From: Ichthyophthirius multifiliis | Lineage: Eukaryota; Ciliophora; Oligohymenophorea; Hymenostomatida | Reading direction: 5' to 3' | Length of the DNA stretch: 41,664 nucleotides | Assembly: GCF_000220395.1 (NCBI RefSeq) | Contig: NW_004086167.1 | Location: 1 to 41,664, forward strand | Part shown: positions 1 through 12,800 of the stretch, piece by piece | Position numbering within the stretch: position 1 is the stretch's first letter | Layout: each line of letters starts with the position of its first letter | The notes under the pieces: generated by a model | What the model was told of the DNA's origin: nothing | The model's input: the letters and a program-made list of their open reading frames with translations, nothing else | Databases searched by the model: none | Made by a program: the position numbers and the translations under genes

Positions 1-2623
1 CTTATCTATATAATAATTTGTTATATTCGAATTTCTTCTTTTATTTTCTTCATTATTTAAGCTATTATTTGTAAATTAGTATTTATTATTATTTTATTTT
101 TCTTCTATTTCATCTTCGTATTTTTCTGATTAAAAATTACTTTATTTATTTACTTTATGTTTTTTATTTTAAATTGCCTTTTCTTTTCTTATTTCTTCTC
201 TAAACTATTCATTATTACTATTTGTATTATCACTATTATTATTACTATTATCATTACTAATTTCTTAATCTGACTTGTCTTATATTTTCTATTTTTTTAT
301 AATTTTTTCTAGTTTCAATTCATTATTAATTTTTTGTACATTCATTACATTATTAATTTTTAATTATATATTTTATTCTTATTCATTTACTTTTTAATTT
401 TAAATATTTTCAACTTGTCCCTATTATATTTATAAATTATTTTATTATTCACTTTTTTATTCACATTCATAATATTTTTCTTATTATCTATTTTATTCAT
501 TTGTAATATTATATTATTCATTTGATAAATTATATTAATCATTTATTATTCTTTTAAATTAAGCTTAAATATTTTATTGTTTTGGTTTATTTTCTTAATT
601 ATTTTCTTAGCTATTATAAATAGATCTATCTTCATTATGAGAATTATTTTTAATATTTAATTAAAAATTCTGATTTTAAAAAATTATCTTATTACTTATA
701 CTATCATCAAATTAATTATTAAAGTTATTTTATAAATTAGATTAAAAATTTAAATTATCTAAGTTAGTTTAAAATTGCTAATTTATATTATTTTTATCAA
801 TTTAATCATTATCAAAATTTTAATTTTCGAATTGTTGTTTTATATTTGATGATTAATTTGCATTTAAATTTTACAAATTATTTTCATTTTTTATATATAT
901 ACTTTTTGAATTCCATTAACTTTCTTATATTTCATCAATTTTTTATATTATATCTATTTTTTCAACTTTATTCTATTATTCTACTTATATCGGTTATTCT
1001 TCATTTTCATATTTTTGCTTTAAAATATCAATTAATTCTTTATTATTTTTATCAAAATAATCAAAATTAATAAGAAATCCTTCTACTTCATATTTATTGT
1101 CTACAATAGTTTGATTTTTATCGAAAAAACACCAATTAATAAAAGGCAAATTTTCAAGGCTTTTAAAATTTTTAATTTGAATTTTATTCTCATATTTTTT
1201 TTGTATTTTTCTAAAATGTATAATACGCATAATATTCAAAATAACATATAAATTTAAAGGCAAAAACCCAAAAGTTCCCATAATAAAAAATGTTCGATAA
1301 TCAACTTTTTGATTTTTTTTTATAAAAAAAAGATTTTCAACATTATCTTAATCAATTATTTTTTCAAATGTCAAAAGCCGCATTAATATAGATAGCGAAA
1401 ATATTAAAAATATCATATATTTTGATTATATATTCACTATATCATTTATTATACTTTTTTTTTCTATAATTTTAGCTTAATTTTAATTATCAATTAAACA
1501 ATCACATCCATTAGCTACAACTAATGCGAAAACCCTTTTTGTATTTTTCATTTTTTTATTTTTATTTATTTTTTAAATACCATCTTGTTCCTTTCAAAAT
1601 AGTATTTTTATATAAAATATTGGTTTTTTCAATATAATTAGTAGCGGGATCATTTTTAATTCTCAAAATTCCCTAATATTCGCCATCAAATTGTTTTTTA
1701 AATTCAATTGTAGCATTAAAATTTTAAATAAAACTTTTAAAATTTGACTTATTATAGTTAAGTTATGAAATATAGGTTAATTCTAAAGCCTGCTTTTAAC
1801 TTGGCTATTATAAACCATTTAATATTGTACTTTCTATATAAAATTATTTTTCTTAAGAATCTAATATTAATACATCTGCTGGAATTATCTAATTTTATTA
1901 AATTATTATTATTTCTCCCACCTTTTTTTACAAAATAAAAAAATATTATAATTTAGTATTTTTTTAATTCATATAAATATATTTTATTTTTGTTTCGTTT
2001 AAAAATATTTTATCATTTTTATATTTTTATACTTCTAGTTTTTAAGCTTTAATTTATTTACTAAAAACTTTATTTTTTTCTTTATGATTTATTTTCAAAA
2101 AAGTTTAATTATTTAAAATCTAGTATTATCTTTAATAGTTTTAAATTGTGTACATTTCTTAAATTAACTCAATAATTACACATATTATATAATAAAGTAA
2201 AATAATAATGTAACTAAATTAACTACAATTAGGTTAATAAGAAACAAATAATAAGCATATTAAATATATTAGATAAATTGGTTTTTTATACGTGATTTAT
2301 TTTATGAATTCAACTTTCTAAAAATATTTTTTATTATAAAAATAATATATTATCTTTAAATTAAATTACATTCATTTTAATTTATAATTTATTTGAAGAT
2401 GTTTTAAATGGGCCTTAGTAATCTACAATAATTCCTTTTTTTAAACTAATTTTCTATAAAAACATTTATAATATGTTTTTTAAGATTTTTTTTTTTTTAC
2501 TATAGATTCATTATTAAAAATGCTATTTTAGTTTTTGCATTTGCATTTAAAATTTTCATTTTAATAGATTATTTTATACTATAATAGCATTTCGGAAAAA
2601 TTCTTAGTATAAAAACCACTCAT
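1..2623 (-). CDS. P4-type ATPase (flippase-like), divergent, 3' end outside window
   Basis: P4-ATPases move phospholipids from the outer to the inner membrane leaflet using an aspartyl-phosphate cycle. The ATG at 2623 opens a frame reading MSGFYTKNF. A 46-nt GT-AG intron (1535-1580) restores the frame, which stays open to base 1. Family landmarks appear in order: NKKYFQKVEFIKQ before M1, two hydrophobic segments, KVGEIIIIQQNQIIPADVLIL (actuator entry), LKGTRWVFALVV, M3-M4 with PLNLYV for the usual PISLYV, and CFFDKNQTIVDNKYE where flippases have FSDKTGTLTEN. The actuator DGET is replaced by NGLQ (residue about 269) and the phosphorylation motif DKTGT by DKNQT (Asp about 486). A long Asn/Gln-rich stretch follows, where a nucleotide-binding domain is expected. 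Family assignment is firm; activity is doubtful. It may be a pseudoenzyme. Confidence 0.82.
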
Positions 2624-2905
2624 TATTATTAGAATTTTTTTATAAATATTTTTTTTTTCTTAGATTTATTTAGATTTATTAGAAAATAAAATTCGATAAA
2701 ATATATAATATTTATTATTAAAAAAATTATAAATAAATATTTATTTATTTTAATTAATAAATATTATATATTATAAAAGACAATTATAATTAACGTTTCC
2801 AAATTAATAAGCGTATATAAAAATCTATACTAATTTTTTTTTAACTATTTAAATAAACGATTTTCTATTTTAATAAAAAATTATTTAATAAAAAGAAAAG
2901 AAAAT

Positions 2906-3220
2906 AAGATAAGATAAGATAAGATAAGATAAGATAAGATAAGATAAGATAAGATAAGATAAGATAAGATAAGATAAGATAAGATAAGATAAGATAAGAT
3001 AAGATAAGATAAGATAAGATAAGATAAGATAAGATAAGATAAGATAAGATAAGATAAGATAAGATAAGATAAGATAAGATAAGATAAGATAAGATAAGAT
3101 AAGATAAGATAAGATAAGATAAGATAAGATAAGATAAGATAAGATAAGATAAGATAAGATAAGATAAGATAAGATAAGATAAGATAAGATAAGATAAGAT
3201 AAGATAAGATAAGATAAGAT
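2906..3220. repeat. (AAGAT)63 perfect pentanucleotide satellite
   Basis: Sixty-three uninterrupted copies of AAGAT, 315 bp, without a single mismatch. It lies between the flippase-like start codon (2623) and the stop of the ARM-repeat gene (3653), in the upstream region of the former. It has no TGA in any frame, so it is open on both strands, but it lies outside any supported gene and is treated as non-coding. The rest of 2624-3652 is plain AT-rich sequence with nothing recognisable. Confidence 0.97.
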
Positions 3221-3652
3221 AAAAATTAAATTTAATAAAATATATTATAATATTAAATAAATTAAGTTACCTCCATAATAATTAATCAAATTTAAATAAT
3301 TTGTTAAAGCAAAAAATAATAAATATAAATAATCTATTCATATTTTTTAATTTTATAAAATTAAGGAATTTAAATAAAAATATGTGTTAATATAAATATT
3401 TATATTTAAAATAATTTTAATTAAGAATTATTTAAATATTTTATAATATAATTAATTATCATAAAACATTTACAATACTTAATTTTAAGAATTATATGAT
3501 GTTTAGATTTATATATATTTTTTTTCCATATATTTAGAATATATTAATTAAACATTATTTTTTTTAAAAAAAAAAATTCTTAAATGAATATTTATTAAAT
3601 TTACTTTTTTACATAAACTTAAAATATTTTAAATTACAAAAAAAAATTAATT

Positions 3653-5185
3653 TCATTATATTTCTTAAATTTCATAAGAATAGATAATATTTTAAATCTT
3701 ATAACAATTTTCATGAATTTACAAATTTTTATAATTAGAAAGTTCATTAATTCTAATATGTAGATTATATTTTTAGAATTCAAAAACAAAAAGATTCAAA
3801 ATACTTTAACATTCAATATTTTCAAAAATAGATAAAATACTTATTAAGCATTTTTCTATTACAAAATCATCAAAAATATTATATAAAATATAACTATAAG
3901 CTTACATAAAATTATATTTTTAAACAGCCTTATAAATAATACTTTCATTAGTATTATATAATAGATTAATAAAAAAGAAAGCACAAATTTTTTAAATTTT
4001 AAATTCATCAGTTTATTAAATTTTAAATATTTGATTAATTAAATTTTGTTTTAAAATTTATTATTTCAATTACATTTAATCTGAACTAGCTATTTCTTAT
4101 AATATATTCAATGAATTTTTTTTCTCTTCATAAATAAAACTTTCATAATATTCACAAATATATTCCAAAACTTTATAATATAAAAAATACTAAATATTAT
4201 AATCACTAATATAGCATAGGGAATCAATTATTTACAAAACCAATACAGATATATTAAATTATTTAAACTTTTGTAATATTTTCAATAATAATTCATAATA
4301 TTAATATTATTCAAACGTTTCTATTGCATATTTATTAATTAAATTTAATATTATATATAAAACGATTGATATGTTTTTTTAATTTTGTTAGTCTATGTAT
4401 TTATATAAACAATTCAATAAATAATCAACAATTACTTGTATTTCCTTTTTTTAAAATTAATTAAATTCTTAGTTATATTAAATATATTTTATTTTTTTTA
4501 TTAAAAATTACCTATTATTAATCTTCTAAATATTCTTATGGTAACTAAAAGTTAGAAAAATAATTTTAAAAAAAAATATCAAGTTTTCTTCTAATTAATC
4601 CTATTTTATAAATTTAGTTACTTGATTAAGGAACTTTTCTTAACATAATTATTCAAATAAATCTTCGTTAAATTAACCACATAAATTAGATAAAATAAAT
4701 AAACCCTTGTTTTTTAAAAAAATATTTTGTTTATGAAGAGTATTAATTTTTTTACATAATTTATTAATCTTTTTTCATTTTCTAATAAAAATAAATTTGA
4801 AAGGTTTTCCAAAATATTCTCATCGATCATTTATCTAAGGGTTTATTCATTTATAGTGTAAGATATATTTTATAGACACAAAAAACTAATTTAATATAAA
4901 TCTTAAAATTCAGAATAAAGTTCTATTTATGTAAAATAAATTAAATTAACTGGAAATATTGTTTAGTTTAAAATTATCACAGTATTTTATATAACTTTTT
5001 CATCTTCATGAAATAAATATTGTTTAAAATAGCTAATGATATTATAGCATTCTTCGTAGTTTTTACAACTTTTTGCTTTTTCTAATTATTTTATTTTCGA
5101 TTTAACTATTTATAAATCCTTTTTATTTTAAAAAGTAAAATATATTTTTTTTTACTTGATCCTGTAATATATTATTAATATCCAT
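3653..5185 (-). CDS. ARM-repeat protein, importin-alpha-like
   Basis: Model: complement(join(3653..4705,4756..5118,5156..5185)), 1,446 nt = 481 aa plus TGA. The two introns (37 and 50 nt) are GT-AG and restore the frame. The protein begins MDINNILQDQ and is built of amphipathic helices in about 40-residue units, with segments such as FLCLQNISYTINEQTLRQMI and GLFILSNLCGQFNEDLFEQL that resemble the TNI..GT.EQ and LSNLC helices of importin-alpha ARM repeats. Importin-alpha carries nuclear-localisation cargo into nuclei, and ciliates have expanded this family. Against a classical importin-alpha: no basic importin-beta-binding N-terminus is seen, and the Trp/Asn cargo-binding array is largely missing. 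ARM-type fold is likely; the exact role is inferred. Confidence 0.68.
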
Positions 5186-5900
5186 TTTTTATAAATTTAT
5201 ATTTATTTTATAATCATTTTAATTTAAACGAAATTTTTCTAATTATTAATTAATTTTTTTCTTTCTTATTTAAATTCTATTTATTTCTTACTTTTATTTA
5301 ATCAATTATTATGTTTCATTTACATTTTATTTATACATTTATATATATATATATATATATATATTTTTTAAATAATAATATCTTAAATGAAATTTTATAA
5401 ATTATACATCCCATAAAAATAACAAAAATTAATAAATGTTAATATATAATAAAAAAATATTCTTATTTATTTCTTACATTTACTATTAAAATATATATAA
5501 AAATGTTATAACTTTATAATCTTAATATTCATTAATTGTTTCCAATTTAATTTTATTATATATTGTTATTACTTTTTAATTAAATATTTAATTTAAATAT
5601 TTATTTTATTATAATTTATAATTATTATTATTTTTATATTAATCTTTATTAATGAATCTAAAGTACATTATAATCCAAATAATTTTTGAGTTTAGTGAAT
5701 TAAGAACTTAATGTTTAATTTAAATTAATTTGAATTTCTTAATCTATAAAGTATACATTATTATGATTATTATTTATCATTTAAAGTTAAGAAATATATT
5801 ATATTTATCTTTGTAAAATTATTAATTTATTCTAGCATCTATATAATATATATTGTATACTTTATATTTTCATTTTCTTTTTTATATTTAAAATATGATG
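5186..5900. other. intergenic AT-rich DNA
   Basis: Upstream region of the ARM-repeat gene. It contains an (AT)n tract around 5338-5364 and otherwise only A/T-rich sequence. No supported reading frame or structured element. Confidence 0.6.
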
Positions 5901-7230
5901 ATAATATTAATTCAAAATTTCATAATTATTTTGTAATAGCTTTATTATTATTATCTATCATTAAGTAATTTTTTTATAAATAGTTTTTATTTTTTAAATT
6001 CATTCAAAGTTAACTTAAAATTAATATTAAACATATTGAATTTTCTCTTATAATTAAATTAATTTTAAGTTATAATAATTTATTATAAAAGCAAGTTATT
6101 TATATTTATTTTAATTCCTTTTGTACTTCTAAATAAGTTTTATTCCTTAATTTTTCAAAATTTTATTATTTTATAAAAAATATCAATTTTTTAAGGCAAT
6201 TTATTTAATTTGTTCTGAATTAAAATTATTTATCAATTTTCTTAATTTAATTTCTTAATCAGTTTGAATTTTTCTTGCCTGTTTTTTTTTATTTTTATTT
6301 ACAAATTTATGAATTTTAATTTTATTTATTTATTTTCGAGTCTTTTAATAACTTTTTTGCTTATTTTATTATTAAATTATTCTAATTTATTGATAGATAA
6401 TAGATTCTCACTTGATAAATTTTCTTACTAATTTACTTTTTAACATTAATTAATTTATTGGAAATTTTACATATATTAATATTTTTTCAAATTAATTAAA
6501 AATAAAACAAAAATATAGGTAAAAGTATTCATAATATTGATAATTTACAGTAATTTTAATATAATTATATAAAGATTTCTATTTTTAAGGTTAGACTATT
6601 TAATACTTAGTTATATTATCGATATTCTCATATATAAGTTTATTAGTTTATTTATTATTTTTTTTTATTTTTTAAATTTTTTTAGTTAATTCATATCATA
6701 TTTAAAAATTTCTCATAAATATTTTTTTACAATTTTTTATTACAGACTAATGGATATTAAATTTTCGTTTAACAACCATAAACAAATATTTAATTTTTTT
6801 TATATAAAATTATAACTACATTAAAATGAATTTGTCTAAACAATATTAGAATTTTTATTTTATTTTTTAATAAATATAATATAAATATTTTATTTTATAA
6901 TATTCAGAATATATATATTATTATAATTTAATTTTTCATTCTATTAATAAAGCCTAAATTATTTCTCAGATTTTTAAGTCAGTTTTCAAAAAAATAGTTA
7001 TCATATTAAAGCTATATTTCTTATTTAATTGAATATATTTATCAATTAGTATAATTACTAAATTAAATATGCTAATTATTAAAAATATTATTTAAATTAT
7101 TGCTTAAATCTTTCTAGATACAATTTTCTAATTTTTTATGAGGATTTAATTATTTTTTCTGTGATATTTTTTAAAAACCCTACTAACAAGATGGATAATG
7201 AATGGAATTTTTTTTTAATCGAGTTTATAA
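5900..7230 (-). CDS. possible multi-exon coiled-coil protein
   Basis: Not recognised. Several minus-strand stretches have coding-like codon use (Lys, Glu, Gln, Leu) but lie in different frames. One at about 7220-7000 contains NITEKIIKSSQKIRKLYLER. One at about 6440-6240 contains SSENLLSINKLEQFNNKISK and a Lys/Gln-rich helix. Another at about 6210-6010 contains NFEKLRNKTYLEVQKELKQI. They could be exons joined by short introns (for example acceptor AACAG near 6278), but I could not find a splice pattern that sums to whole codons. The limits are approximate. Chance open frames in AT-rich DNA are a real alternative. Confidence 0.3.
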
Positions 7231-7455
7231 AAAATATAGAAAAAACAAAAATCAATATAAAGTATTATACAAGTATTAAATAAATAAGATAATTCTTATA
7301 ATTTAATGATATTAAATATTATATTTTATTTTAAAATATCTCTTTTTATTTTAATAATATTTATTTTGATTATATATAAGATATTTTATAAAATTAAAAT
7401 TAAATAGTTTTGATAGAATTTTCCTCTATTTTGTTTTTAATATATATTTTAAATA

Positions 7456-8284
7456 TCATTTTAAAAAATCATCTAATTAATCTGTAAAAAATTCTTCAAT
7501 ATAATTAATAGGTTATCCGTCTTTGTACATAATATATCCTCTTGCGTAGTTTTATGAATTTTCATTTTTATTATACTATTTCCCTTAAAGTTTTATTAAA
7601 TTAACAGATTTCAATTCTCTAAAATATTCGATTTTTTACTAAATTAAATTGCTTCCAATACCCTCTTATTTGTTTTTCATGAGTTATTCATATTTTTTTA
7701 AATCCCATCTTAATATATAAAAATAATTACATTAAATAGAAAAATATAAGGAATACAAATTTATATTAAATATAAATTTATTTTCAAAAAAAATATGCAA
7801 TTTTATTTTATAAGAAAAAAAAAAAAAAAAAATTAAAATACATAGATCTTGAGTGAACGAAAACATTATTTTTTCCTATTAATAATGCTTCTCTATATTA
7901 CAATTCCTAATCTATAAATAAAAATTATATATAAATAATTTAATTATTAAAATATAAAATTACCATTATTAAAAATTTTATTTTCGTGTATATCGTAAAG
8001 TAAATTTAATTATTAAATATTTATTTAATTATTTTATATGATTTTTTCTTAAATAACCTATATTTTAATTCATTTATAGCTAAATTAATATTTGCTTACT
8101 TATATCGATATTTTATCTTAAATAATGCTTTCCAAGTTAACTGTATTTGATCCATTTGAATATAATATTAATCGATATGGCCTTTTATAAATATAGCTCA
8201 TATTATACAAATATAAAATTACACAGTTAATTTTTCATCTTCTGATTATAATGCTAGCTTTTTTATAATAGAATATTATTACAT
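7456..8284 (-). CDS. chorismate-lyase-fold (UbiC/DUF98-like) protein
   Basis: Model: complement(join(7456..7708,7842..7911,7964..8057,8100..8181,8223..8284)). Five exons sum to 561 nt = 186 aa plus TGA; the introns are 133, 52, 42 and 41 nt, all GT-AG. The size equals that of UbiC (about 165 aa). The order of motifs matches the chorismate lyase/UTRA-like family: PYRLILYSNGSNTVNLESII for L.LTDGSVT..LE, DKISIQVIQE for EPI.VEVL.Q, REALLIGKNNVFVHSRS for REV.L.G...VYARS, then GIGSNLIQQKIEYFREL, and YARGYIMYKDGQPINYIEEF near the C-terminus. The bacterial enzyme makes 4-hydroxybenzoate for ubiquinone; whether this protein binds chorismate is unknown. No transit peptide is evident. The family call rests on pattern likeness only. 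Confidence 0.66.
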
Positions 8285-8576
8285 GAAAATGAATATATAT
8301 ATATTTATTATTATTTTTATCTAAAATATATTTTTTTTTAATATATTATATATTGTAGATTCATTTGTTTTAAATTTGTTATATTAAATATTATATTTTA
8401 TTTGTAAAAATAATTTCCCATAATTTTTTTTATTAAAAAAATAAATAAAAAAATGAAAAACTTGGTTAATTTAACAAAGAAAATTAGATAAATAATATTT
8501 TCATATTTCTTATAAGATACATATTTTAAATAACATAGAAATAATTTTTAATATTAAAACAACATTTAATTTAATA

Positions 8577-9444
8577 ATGATTCAAACAGAAATAGAGCTA
8601 ACTTAATTGGAATTAAATAATAATAATTTGATAATATATTTGAAAATATTTATTTATAATAATATTAATATAATGATAAAAAAAAATAATAAAATTGTAT
8701 AAGATTAACTGATAAATAAAAAAAACAAGTTCAAAAAATAGCTAAAAAGCAAAAGGATTATAAGAACTAAGTATTTTATTTATTAATAAATATATATTTA
8801 TATAAACAGTCTTTATATAAATTTATAATTTTTATTATTATTTTGAATAATTAATTATTTATGTATATTTTTTTTTAAGTAATTAATCATAACGAAGATT
8901 TAGGCTAAGAAATATAGAAAAAATATTTTATTGTAAAAAAATTAAAATAATAATTTAATATTAAATAAAATTAATTATTTTAAATATATATAATGTTTAT
9001 TATAAAATAAAAACAAATTAGCATTAAATTTAACTAATTAATAAGTAAAATTAAAGATTATAAAATATATATAATTAAGATAATATAATAAATGTCTAAA
9101 ACAGTTTAAATTACGAAATTCAAATGATATAACCAAGAATTACAGATGATTTTCATACAACTCATTCTTCTATTTAAATTTTTTCAAGAAAACCATCTTT
9201 GTAAATTAATATTTTTAAATTTAAAATATAAGATCTATATATATATTTAATTTTTTAATAATATTTAAGTATTAGTAGTTCTAATTTCGAATCTGAATTT
9301 CAAAATAAATATAATGATTTTTCAATAATCGAATAAAGTTAGTTTAGCTTAATTTAAGATGATAATAGTTTTAATAGTAAAATTATTTCAATAGATGATA
9401 ACTTCTAAAATAAAAAAACTATGTTTTTATAGCCAAAACTTTGA
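8577..9444 (+). CDS. hypothetical protein, several short exons
   Basis: Not recognised. Coding-like segments on the plus strand: a start MIQTEIELTQLELNNNN at 8577; KQVQKIAKKQKDYKNQ and, in the same frame, VINHNEDLGQEIQKKYF (about 8725-8920) separated by a plausible GTATTT...TTTAAG intron; ITDDFHTTHSSIQIFSRKPS (about 9140-9210); and a Ser/Asn/Asp-rich end, FESEFQNKYNDFSIIEQSQ to FLQPKL, with TGA at 9442-9444. Frame changes between the segments fit short introns, but the exact splice sites are not settled. It is divergent from the chorismate-lyase-like gene, and the two start codons are 292 bp apart, so they may share a promoter. Confidence 0.45.
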
Positions 9445-9855
9445 GTATTTATTTAATGTTTTTAATAAAAATTTTACTTTATATAAAAATATATTTTAAT
9501 AATGTTAATTTAACATGTAAATAATAGGTTTTTTTTTACAATAAATAAAATTAATTTATTTAATATATTGTTATAATTGATAAAATATTATATAAATAAA
9601 TTATAGATTTTATAAAACTTATTTTGAAAACAAATAAATAATATTTGAATATATAAACATAATATTTTAATTTTATTTTCATATTTTATAATAATATTTA
9701 GATTAACATTATAAATAATTTTTTCCTTAACCAAAAAAAAAATGTTATAAAATAATACGTATTATACAGACAATAAAAAAAGTCTGATTAATCATAACTT
9801 TATTGTTTAAAAAATATGATAAACAAATAAATATATTAAAAATAAATTCCTTAAA

Positions 9856-12800
9856 ATGAGTAGCATAATTAAAATCATACAAGCAAAAATAACATCGGTT
9901 TTTTTAAAGAATAAACATAATCTCAATTATAAATAAAACAAAAAGATACATAAAGTACATTTTAATCTTAATCAATAAAAATACAAAATACAAGAAAATT
10001 TTATCATTATAATAAAATATTTAGAGTATAAGATTATAAAACATTATTAAATTTTAATACTTAAACAATAGATATAGAAGCAGTTTAAAATAAACAAAAG
10101 CGTGTTTTAGTTAGAGAATTCAAAAATAAAGTGCAATAGTTTTTGCTTTTATCAAAATACAATTATAATTAAGCTACGAAAGAATTCGATTAATACTATT
10201 AGTCAGTACATGATAAACTATTTACTACAAAATCACATATGATTACTTAATAAATAAAAAGCTTATAAAAATAACAATAGTAAGGTCTTTCTTTTTTCAG
10301 CACTAATGAAGAAAATAGTCTTAATTTTAATTTTAAACAAGAAGAAATGAATAAAACAAAATTTAATATAGATGCAAATAGGTTTAATTATTCGAAATTG
10401 AGCAAAGAAGAAGCTTCAATAATAAATAATTTAAGTATTGAAATTTATTTAGAAAATAAATTCGGCTAAAAGAAAATATCAAAATAAAAAATAGATCATA
10501 GTAAAATTCAAGATATTGTTCTTAAAAAAATCGAGCCTTTTTTCAAAAACAAAACTGATTTCGTTGATTATGATTAGAAAATTCTTATTTTAGCTTTAGA
10601 ATATGAAAAAATAGTAGCTTAATTAAATAAAATGTAAATTATTAATATATTTTTTGTTAGAGATAAAAATATATATATATAGGTCTTTTATAGTTAAATT
10701 ACCTTTAAATTATTAACCTTAATAATAAAACTTTAATGATTTTTATAATATAGATTATAATTAGTAAACTAAATATCCTTAAATAGAAATCGAAGAATAA
10801 ATTGCAGATTAAGTTATTAAGGAATTCTAAGAAAAAGTTGATTTAGAAAAAGAAAATAATTAAGATTAATGGACTTAATATGATAGTGATTTAGATGAAG
10901 AAGAAAAATAAAACAATGCAAAAAATGAATTTGTATATAAGGCTTCAGCTTTTAAAGAATATCTGCCTGACGAATAAGATTATCAATAGCTTTAAACTGA
11001 ATAAGATAATGAAGAAAAATAATAGGATTAAAAATAAAAAGTATAAAAAAAGAAAATAATAAAAAAAAAGACTAAAAAACCCAAAACCTAATCATAGTAA
11101 TAAGAAATAAATGACCAAACTTATGAAGAAATAAAAGAAGAAATATTATTTATTCAAGAAAAAGTAAGCGAAATACCTAGAAGGTAAACAAATAAATAAA
11201 AAATAATTAAAAAAACAAAAAATAATTAGTAAATAAGCATCATAAATCAAATAAAATATAAAAAAAAAAAATGAATAATCAGCATTAGATGAATATTTAG
11301 TTTAAAGAGTAAAATAAAATAAAATAAAAAAAATAAAAAAAAAACAGAGGCCTTCAACTCCAAAAACTCCATAAAATAATGATCCGAAAAAATCCACAAT
11401 TCAATAAAAACCTATAGTTTAAAAAAAATAACATTAAACAAATTAACAAATAATTAATGAACATTAAAATATTTAATAATAATAAGTTCTGAAAAATGAA
11501 CAAATATAGAAACAAAATACTATAGATTAAGAATAATCGCCTCTTTAAAAAAGCTTACAAGAATAAAATACTGATGAAAATGAATTTGAAGAATAAGAAT
11601 AAGAACAAATTTAATAAAACTAAGAGGAATAGTAATTGATTCTTTAAAAAGATAATATCATAGTACAAAGGAATTAAGTAATTAAAAAAAAATATATAAA
11701 TATCATGAAAAAAAAACATACAGAAAATATCCGAAGATTCTAAAACTGTTGATAAAAAATTAGAAAAAAAAATACTATATTATAAGTTGAAAAAAAAACC
11801 GAAAATATATAAAAAAATAAAGAATAATATATAGAAGAATATGAAGAAGTAGAAGTAGAAGTAGAAGTAGAAGTAGAAGAAGAAGAAGAAGAAGAAGAAG
11901 AAAAAAGAGAAGAAAAGGAAGAAAAATAAAAAAGCGAACAAGAGATATAAATAGAAATAGATGTTAATCTTTAAAAATAAGAAAGAAAATTTTCATCAAA
12001 TACTAATAAAAGTTAATAAAATAAAAATTAAAAAATTATGGAAGATACTTAAAAGAAAAAATCTATAATAAAAATTTAAAAATAAATAAATAATGAATAG
12101 TAAGAATAATTGTATTTAAAAAAGAAAAGAATAATTGGAAGCGGAATTATAGATTTGATTGTTTAAAATTAAAATTTATTAGGTAAAAATAAAATATATA
12201 TAATTAATAATATTATTTATTAAAAAATTAAAATAACTATTTATAAAAAAAAAAAAAAAAAATCAAAAAATCAAAAAACAAAAACATTAAATAATTATTT
12301 ATTTCTAAAAAAAAAGTTAAAAAAAATATAGCGAAAAATAACAATATTATAATATTAAAAAAATATTATATATAAATAAAATAAAAATATAAATATAAAT
12401 AATATTTTAATTTTATTTATATTTTAATTTAAATATTTTATATATGACTTTTTATTTATTCTTATTAATTTAGATTTTAATCATTTACCTTTTATGAAAT
12501 AATATAATTATCCTGTTTATAATAAAACTATCTAGTTTGAAAATTAAGAGAATTAAGATATTTTTGAAAAATTATTTTAATGGCAGTTTGAAGTTGAATA
12601 AAATATAGAAGAATTAAATTTAATATAAATTAATTCTAAATAAAATATTGATTAAAATGAAAGTGATGACGATGAAGATATTAATAATTATTAAGAAAAA
12701 TCTAGTATTAATACCAGTGATATTACAGATTTTGGTGAAATAAGAAGTATTTAAGATTTGGATATAAAATAAAACTCAGATAATATATAAAAAGAATAAT

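Noticed and set aside
2906-3220. The AAGAT array as a coding repeat (Lys-Ile-Arg-Gln-Asp)
   Set aside because: It is open in all frames only because TAA is a sense codon here; no flanking exon, start or splice site supports translation.
9858-10240. A continuous ORF from ATG 9856 to a TGA near 10240 as a separate small gene
   Set aside because: Codon quality falls off along it, and an overlapping frame from about 10085 with better codons continues into the large downstream gene; I treat it as the possible first exon only.
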